Shown here: positions 5,003 through 8,497 of the stretch, piece after piece
How positions within the stretch are numbered: the first letter of the stretch is position 1
How the letters are laid out: each line of letters starts with the position of its first letter
Origin: a bacterium
GTDB taxonomy: Bacteria; Patescibacteriota; UBA1384; XYA2-FULL-43-10; 1-14-0-10-43-13
Reading direction: 5' to 3'
DNA length: 8,497 nt
Assembly (NCBI GenBank): GCA_030649445.1
Contig: JAUSKR010000057.1
Coordinates: forward strand, 1 to 8,497
The notes under the pieces: model-generated
Database searches by the model: none
Seen by the model: the letters and a program-made list of their open reading frames with translations, nothing else
Told to the model about the DNA's origin: nothing
Program-made: the position numbers and the translations under genes

Positions 5003-7591
5003 ATGTCAGACACAAACACAACCACTAATTATTATGATTTTTCAAATAATTCCTTGTCCAGTCAATCTATCCTGGATGTTTTTGTTATTCAGGATTTAAT
5101 TGATCAGCAAGATGCTGATAAATTAAAAGACCGGTTCCGGACCAACCGTGAAGTCGAAAACTTCTTGATCAAAAACCGGATTGTGACCAAAGAGACGATC
5201 AACAAGGCCTACAGCATCGTCTTAAAACTGCCTTATGTCGAACTGGCAAATATTGAAATACCAAATGAACTAAAGACGCTTATTCCGGAAAAACTAGTTA
5301 GGAAATTTGGCATTATTCCTTTTGCCTTGCAAGATGGTTTGATCAGAATTGCACTTTCCCGTCCGGCCGATCTCTTGGTCGGTTTCCGCTCTAGTTTGGG
5401 TAAAATTTTTGAGGACAAAAAACTCGAAGTTGAGCTTTTTATCACCTCTGACGCTGATTTTAATGAATGTCTCAAACAATACAGCAAGAAATATAAAAGC
5501 GATACACTCCTAAAGAAAGGTCGTTTCCCTGTCGTTTATCTTCGCAACCTTACTATTCCAAGAGAATATCTGGACAAGATCCCCCGTGAGTTTATGGCCA
5601 AATATCGTCTAGCGGTTTTTGGCCGCAACAATCGCGATTATTATATGATTGCTTGCGAACAACCTGATTCACCAATTATTTTGAAGATCCTCAACTTTAT
5701 CAAGCAGGAAAACGGCATTAAGTTTGAGATTTTTGCCACTTCAAGATCTGATATTGATTATGCTCTAGACATTGTTGACGGCAAACCTCGGCCAGGGGCC
5801 GACCAGCCTTTGGCTGGGGCGACTATTCCCCACTACCCGTACCACCGCCCGGCTCCGGAATTTTCCGAGCAAAATCCCTCGACTTCGTTCTCATTCGAGT
5901 CTGAGCCTGAGGGCTCATCCCTCAGAGTCGAAGACAAGGTCGGGAAAGCGCCCGGACAAGAATCAGTCACAAAATCGGCTTTTAGAGGGCTGATGGAAAA
6001 CTTTATCAACTCATCTGGTCCCGAGCTGACAATTGACACGGTTGAGTCAAACACCGAAGATCTGAACAAAACAGATCAAACAGCGGAAAAAACGGAAAAA
6101 ATAGCCAATAATCAAGAGAAACAGGTATTGGCGATAAACCAGAAAAAGACCACAGCTGATGACGTGAAACAGCCGCTCGTATCGGAGAAAAGTCCCATGT
6201 CAGTTTCAGCGGAAAGCAATTCAGATGACAACAAGCCGGTGGAAACAAGTGATGACAAGACCGAAGTAGCAGCAAATCCAGAAGCGGAACCAGAAGATGG
6301 CTCGGAATCTGTCTCATTGCTTGACAACACAAATCTTGGCGCTTGGCTTGACCATGAAATCAAGAGCGATGATGATCTGGTCAATTTTGCAAAAAAAAGC
6401 TCTGTGCCAAAAATTGTGGCGGCGGTCATTGATTATGCTCTCAACAACCGCTCCTCAGATATTCATGTCGAGCCAGAAGCTAAGACGCTGCGGATTCGCT
6501 GTCGGGTTGATGGGATACTGCGTGATGTTTTGAAACTGCCGCTAAGTCAGCACCCGGCCTTTGTCAGCCGGATCAAGATTATGTCGAAATTGAAGATTGA
6601 TGAAATGAGAATTCCACAGGACGGCCGCTTTGACACTATCTTTAACGATAAAGAAGTTGATGTTCGTGTTTCAACCCTGCCAACGGTTCATGGCGAGAAA
6701 ATCGTCATGAGAGTGCTCGATAAAAGCCAGGGAATTCTGTCACTTGAAGATCTAGGCATGATGGGGAGTTGCTTTGACAAAACCATTGCTGCAATTGCCA
6801 AGCCCTATGGGATTATTCTCTCGACTGGTCCGACCGGCTCCGGCAAATCGACAACGCTCTATGCTATTCTAAACCGGATTAGTATGCCGGGTGTCAATAT
6901 TGTCACGCTGGAAGATCCGGTCGAATATGAAATAAATGGCGTCAACCAATGCCAGATCAAACCGGACATCGGCTTTACTTTTGCTTCGGGACTTAGGAGT
7001 ATCTTACGCCAGGACCCCAATGTTATCATGGTTGGTGAAATCCGTGACGCTGAAACAGCTGGTATGGCCGTTCACGCCGCCCTGACCGGACACTTAGTTC
7101 TCTCGACCCTACATACCAACGACACCGCTGGTGCACTGCCGCGCCTGATTAATATGGGGGTTGAGCCTTTTCTGATCACCTCTTCTATCAATCTGGTCGT
7201 AGCTCAACGGCTGATCCGCCGGATTTGTCCGCAGTGCAAGGAAGAGTATAAAGTGCCGGCTCGCCTGATGGATCAGGTCAAGCTTGAGCTGGACAAAATT
7301 CCAGCGGCCAATACCAAAGATCGTGCCAGAATCCCAGCGACACTGAAACTTTTTCACGGCAAAGGCTGTTCAGAGTGCAACCAGGGATTTAAGGGTCGAG
7401 TTGGTATATATGAGGCGATGACGATGACCCCGGAGATCGAGGACATGGCGTCGGCCAAGAGACCGGCCAACGAAATTAAAGAAGCGACGGTCAAGGCAGG
7501 GATGATCACGATGAAACAGGATGGCATTCTCAAAGCCGTTGCCGGAGAGACGACAATCGACGAAGTTTATCAAGCGGTTATTACGAATTAG
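5003..7591 (+). CDS. pilB: PilB type IV pilus extension ATPase, with extended N-terminal region
   Basis: 862 residues, about 300 longer than typical PilB/GspE. Residues ~18-160 form one GspE/MshE N-terminal-type domain (LIDQQDADKLKD, LPYVELANIEIP, GIIPFALQDG). A second, similar but partial one spans ~172-255. Residues ~260-435 are a disordered-looking linker rich in Ser, Glu, Lys and Pro. The ATPase spans ~440-862: Asp box SSDIHVEP (D486), Walker A GPTGSGKST (609-617, K615), Walker B region NVIMVGEIRD (E679), His box GHLVLSTLHTND (H697, H704), and the tetracysteine zinc motif CPQC (742-745) and CSEC (789-792). GEIRDAETA and the zinc motif point to PilB/GspE rather than PilT. It hydrolyses ATP at the inner-membrane face to extend pili. 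Codons are continuous with no frameshift. The upstream Shine-Dalgarno is weak, and translation may depend on the repeat-filled leader. The stop codon falls inside a degenerate unit of the octamer array that follows. Confidence 0.95.
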   Translation: MSDTNTTTNYYDFSNNSLSSQSILDVFVIQDLIDQQDADKLKDRFRTNREVENFLIKNRIVTKETINKAYSIVLKLPYVELANIEIPNELKTLIPEKLVRKFGIIPFALQDGLIRIALSRPADLLVGFRSSLGKIFEDKKLEVELFITSDADFNECLKQYSKKYKSDTLLKKGRFPVVYLRNLTIPREYLDKIPREFMAKYRLAVFGRNNRDYYMIACEQPDSPIILKILNFIKQENGIKFEIFATSRSDIDYALDIVDGKPRPGADQPLAGATIPHYPYHRPAPEFSEQNPSTSFSFESEPEGSSLRVEDKVGKAPGQESVTKSAFRGLMENFINSSGPELTIDTVESNTEDLNKTDQTAEKTEKIANNQEKQVLAINQKKTTADDVKQPLVSEKSPMSVSAESNSDDNKPVETSDDKTEVAANPEAEPEDGSESVSLLDNTNLGAWLDHEIKSDDDLVNFAKKSSVPKIVAAVIDYALNNRSSDIHVEPEAKTLRIRCRVDGILRDVLKLPLSQHPAFVSRIKIMSKLKIDEMRIPQDGRFDTIFNDKEVDVRVSTLPTVHGEKIVMRVLDKSQGILSLEDLGMMGSCFDKTIAAIAKPYGIILSTGPTGSGKSTTLYAILNRISMPGVNIVTLEDPVEYEINGVNQCQIKPDIGFTFASGLRSILRQDPNVIMVGEIRDAETAGMAVHAALTGHLVLSTLHTNDTAGALPRLINMGVEPFLITSSINLVVAQRLIRRICPQCKEEYKVPARLMDQVKLELDKIPAANTKDRARIPATLKLFHGKGCSECNQGFKGRVGIYEAMTMTPEIEDMASAKRPANEIKEATVKAGMITMKQDGILKAVAGETTIDEVYQAVITN
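5803..5817. repeat. Short hairpin inside the pilB linker region
   Basis: CCAGCC (5803-5808), TTT, GGCTGG (5812-5817). It has the same stem as the hairpin at 2390-2408. It lies in the part of pilB encoding the start of the low-complexity linker, where constraint on protein sequence is weak. Confidence 0.45.
5894..5932. repeat. Imperfect palindrome in the pilB linker region
   Basis: TTCGAGTCTGAG (5894-5905) pairs with CTCAGAGTCGAA (5921-5932) at 11 of 12 positions. An alternative inner stem is CTGAGGG (5907-5913) with CCCTCAG (5919-5925). It encodes the Ser/Glu-rich FESEPEGSSLRVE part of the linker. The palindrome suggests that repeat DNA contributed to the linker; this is inference. Confidence 0.5.
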
Positions 7592-7623
7592 CTTGTAAGC
7601 CAGTAAGCTTATAAGCTGGTAAG
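7584..7623 (+). repeat. Octamer array 1 (unit CNNRTAAG), starting inside the pilB stop
   Basis: Four in-register 8-bp units, CTTGTAAG, CCAGTAAG, CTTATAAG and CTGGTAAG (7592-7623). They are preceded in the same register by CGAATTAG (7584-7591), which differs by one base from the unit CGAATAAG at 7711-7718 and contains the pilB stop codon. A perfect 12-bp palindrome AGCTTATAAGCT lies at 7606-7617. Confidence 0.75.
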
Positions 7624-7672
7624 CAAGAAAATGACCAAATTGAAAACGTAAAAAATGTAACAAACCAAACTA

Positions 7673-7701
7673 TTGTGTAAAAGATTAGGGTGAGTTAAAA
7701 T
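7673..7701 (+). promoter_or_regulatory. Possible promoter for pilT
   Basis: TTGTGT (7673-7678) as -35 and TAAAAT (7696-7701) as -10 with a 17-bp spacer. The -10 matches consensus at 5 of 6 positions, the -35 only at 3 of 6. It lies between octamer arrays 1 and 2, so a transcript from here would carry arrays 2 and 3 as its leader. In A/T-rich DNA such matches arise by chance. Confidence 0.3.
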
Positions 7702-7702
7702 A

Positions 7703-7730
7703 TAGATAAGCGAATAAGCTAGTAAGCTAG
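7703..7730 (+). repeat. Octamer array 2 (unit CNNRTAAG)
   Basis: Units TAGATAAG, CGAATAAG and CTAGTAAG (7703-7726) plus a partial CTAG, in the same orientation as array 1. AAGCTAGTAAGC at 7716-7727 is the exact reverse complement of 7784-7795 at the end of array 3. Confidence 0.75.
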
Positions 7731-7744
7731 TTCCGATATAGAAA

Positions 7745-7792
7745 CTTACAAGCTTACCAACTTATAGGCTTATAGGCTTATAGGCTTACTAG
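7745..7792 (-). repeat. Octamer array 3 (same unit, inverted: CTTAYNNG)
   Basis: Six contiguous units: CTTACAAG, CTTACCAA, three identical CTTATAGG, and CTTACTAG (7745-7792). They run opposite to arrays 1 and 2. The three perfect copies suggest recent tandem duplication. The 12-nt GCTTACTAGCTT (7784-7795) pairs with 7716-7727 and is followed by more T residues, only a few bases before the pilT Shine-Dalgarno GGAGG (7801-7805). Confidence 0.8.
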
Positions 7793-7808
7793 CTTTTTAC
7801 GGAGGGGC

Positions 7809-8497
7809 ATGGCAGAGGGACAAAAAATAGCAATCGCAACCTATTTGGATTTTGCAATATCCAAGCAAGCTTCTGACGTGCATATCACGGTCGGTGTTCC
7901 GGTCATGGTCCGGGTTGATGGTAAATTAATTGCCATTCCAGATGCACCGGTGGTTACGCCTGAACATGTTGTAGAGATTATCACCACCTTTATCCCACCG
8001 GAACTGATGGTCACGCTGAAACAGCGCCGTGAAGTTGATTTTTCTTTTGGCTACCTTTCGATGCGTTTTCGGGCCAATGTTTATTATCAAAAAAACTATA
8101 TCTCGGCCTCACTCCGGCTCTTGCCCAAGGAGATTGCTGATTTTAAGTCGCTCGGTCTGCCGCCGATTCTGGAAAAATTTACCGAGCACAATCAGGGTTT
8201 CGTCATTATCACCGGTCCGACCGGCTCCGGCAAATCGACGACGCTGGCGGCAATAATCGATAAAATTAATACTGAAAAAAGAAAACATATCGTCACGATT
8301 GAAGACCCGATCGAATATGTTTTTGATCACAAGAAAAGCATCATCTCTCAGCGTGAAATTGGCTCAGACACCAACTCATATGCCCGCGCCCTGCGTTCTG
8401 CCTTGCGTGAAGATCTTGACGTTGTCCTGATCGGGGAGATGCGGGATCTAGAAACGATCGAAGCGGCTTTAACACTGGCTGAAACCGGTCACCTCGT
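7809..8497 (+). CDS. pilT: PilT type IV pilus retraction ATPase, 3'-truncated by window end
   Basis: 229 residues are visible of the roughly 350 usual for the family; the frame is open to the last base. The start ATG follows GGAGG (7801-7805) at a short spacing of 3 nt, and the N-terminus begins as in other PilT proteins (YLDFAISKQASDVHI, Asp box D23/H25). The N-terminal PAS-like domain spans to about residue 100. The ATPase core then has Walker A GPTGSGKST (136-144, K142), the VTIEDPIEYVF Asp/Glu region, the Walker B region VVLIGEMRD (205-213, E210) and the start of the His box, ETGHLV (H228), at the edge. GEMRDLETIEAALTLAETGH is the PilT signature that separates it from PilB. It disassembles the pilus, giving retraction, twitching and DNA uptake. 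One mild oddity is EDLDVV (L203), where Pro is usual. It follows pilB after a 217-nt gap of octamer repeats, so its expression is probably not simply coupled to pilB. Confidence 0.95.
   Translation, partial: MAEGQKIAIATYLDFAISKQASDVHITVGVPVMVRVDGKLIAIPDAPVVTPEHVVEIITTFIPPELMVTLKQRREVDFSFGYLSMRFRANVYYQKNYISASLRLLPKEIADFKSLGLPPILEKFTEHNQGFVIITGPTGSGKSTTLAAIIDKINTEKRKHIVTIEDPIEYVFDHKKSIISQREIGSDTNSYARALRSALREDLDVVLIGEMRDLETIEAALTLAETGHL

Noticed and set aside
6006..6429. Two minus-strand ORFs opposite the pilB linker (6006-6332 and 6112-6429)
   Set aside because: They overlap the continuous pilB frame, have Ser/Leu-rich shadow composition and no ribosome binding site that stands out.
7370..7663. 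Minus-strand ORF over the pilB end and octamer array 1
   Set aside because: Most of it is antisense to the zinc-motif and C-terminal part of pilB; its N-terminal part simply translates the repeat array.
7584..7795. CRISPR array between pilB and pilT
   Set aside because: Units are 8 bp, contiguous, without unique spacers, and occur in both orientations.

Overview
The window looks like chromosomal DNA of a small-genome bacterium of the Candidate Phyla Radiation (Patescibacteria), or something similar. This is an inference. It rests on a compact type IV pilus (T4P) gene set with a very long two-part PilB, short divergent PilN- and PilO-like proteins, no secretin or outer-membrane gene in view, a glycine-rich surface protein, and several families of short palindromic repeats in the gaps. 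All readable genes are on the + strand and use the standard code, with no in-frame TGA.

Region 1 (1-2401) encodes two apparently exported proteins. The first is the 3' end of a glycine-rich repeat protein. The second is a 378-residue protein with a signal sequence, whose C-terminal half looks like the beta-rich part of PilX-like or adhesin-like pilus-associated proteins. Region 2 (about 2415-2914) is a compact module: a four-helix-bundle (S23/IVP/Avd-like) gene enclosed by long imperfect inverted repeats. It resembles the intervening sequences found in some 23S rRNA genes, but here it lies inside a pilus locus. Region 3 (2937-8497) is a T4P motor and alignment operon: a consensus -10 box and strong Shine-Dalgarno, then pilN-like, pilO-like, a small one-TM gene, pilB (extension ATPase) and the first two thirds of pilT (retraction ATPase). 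PilN and PilO should form the inner-membrane alignment complex, and PilB and PilT should power pilus extension and retraction.

The notable feature is how repeats sit in the operon. pilN and pilO are separated by 1 nt, but every later junction is 139-219 nt and filled with repeats. There is one TGTCAT...ATGACA palindrome after pilO, two palindromes before pilB, and inverted arrays of an 8-bp unit between pilB and pilT. A 12-nt core of the palindromes also occurs inside the coding tail of pilO and, with one change, of pilN. The PilB linker region is palindrome-rich too. No tRNA, rRNA, CRISPR array or classical transposase was seen.
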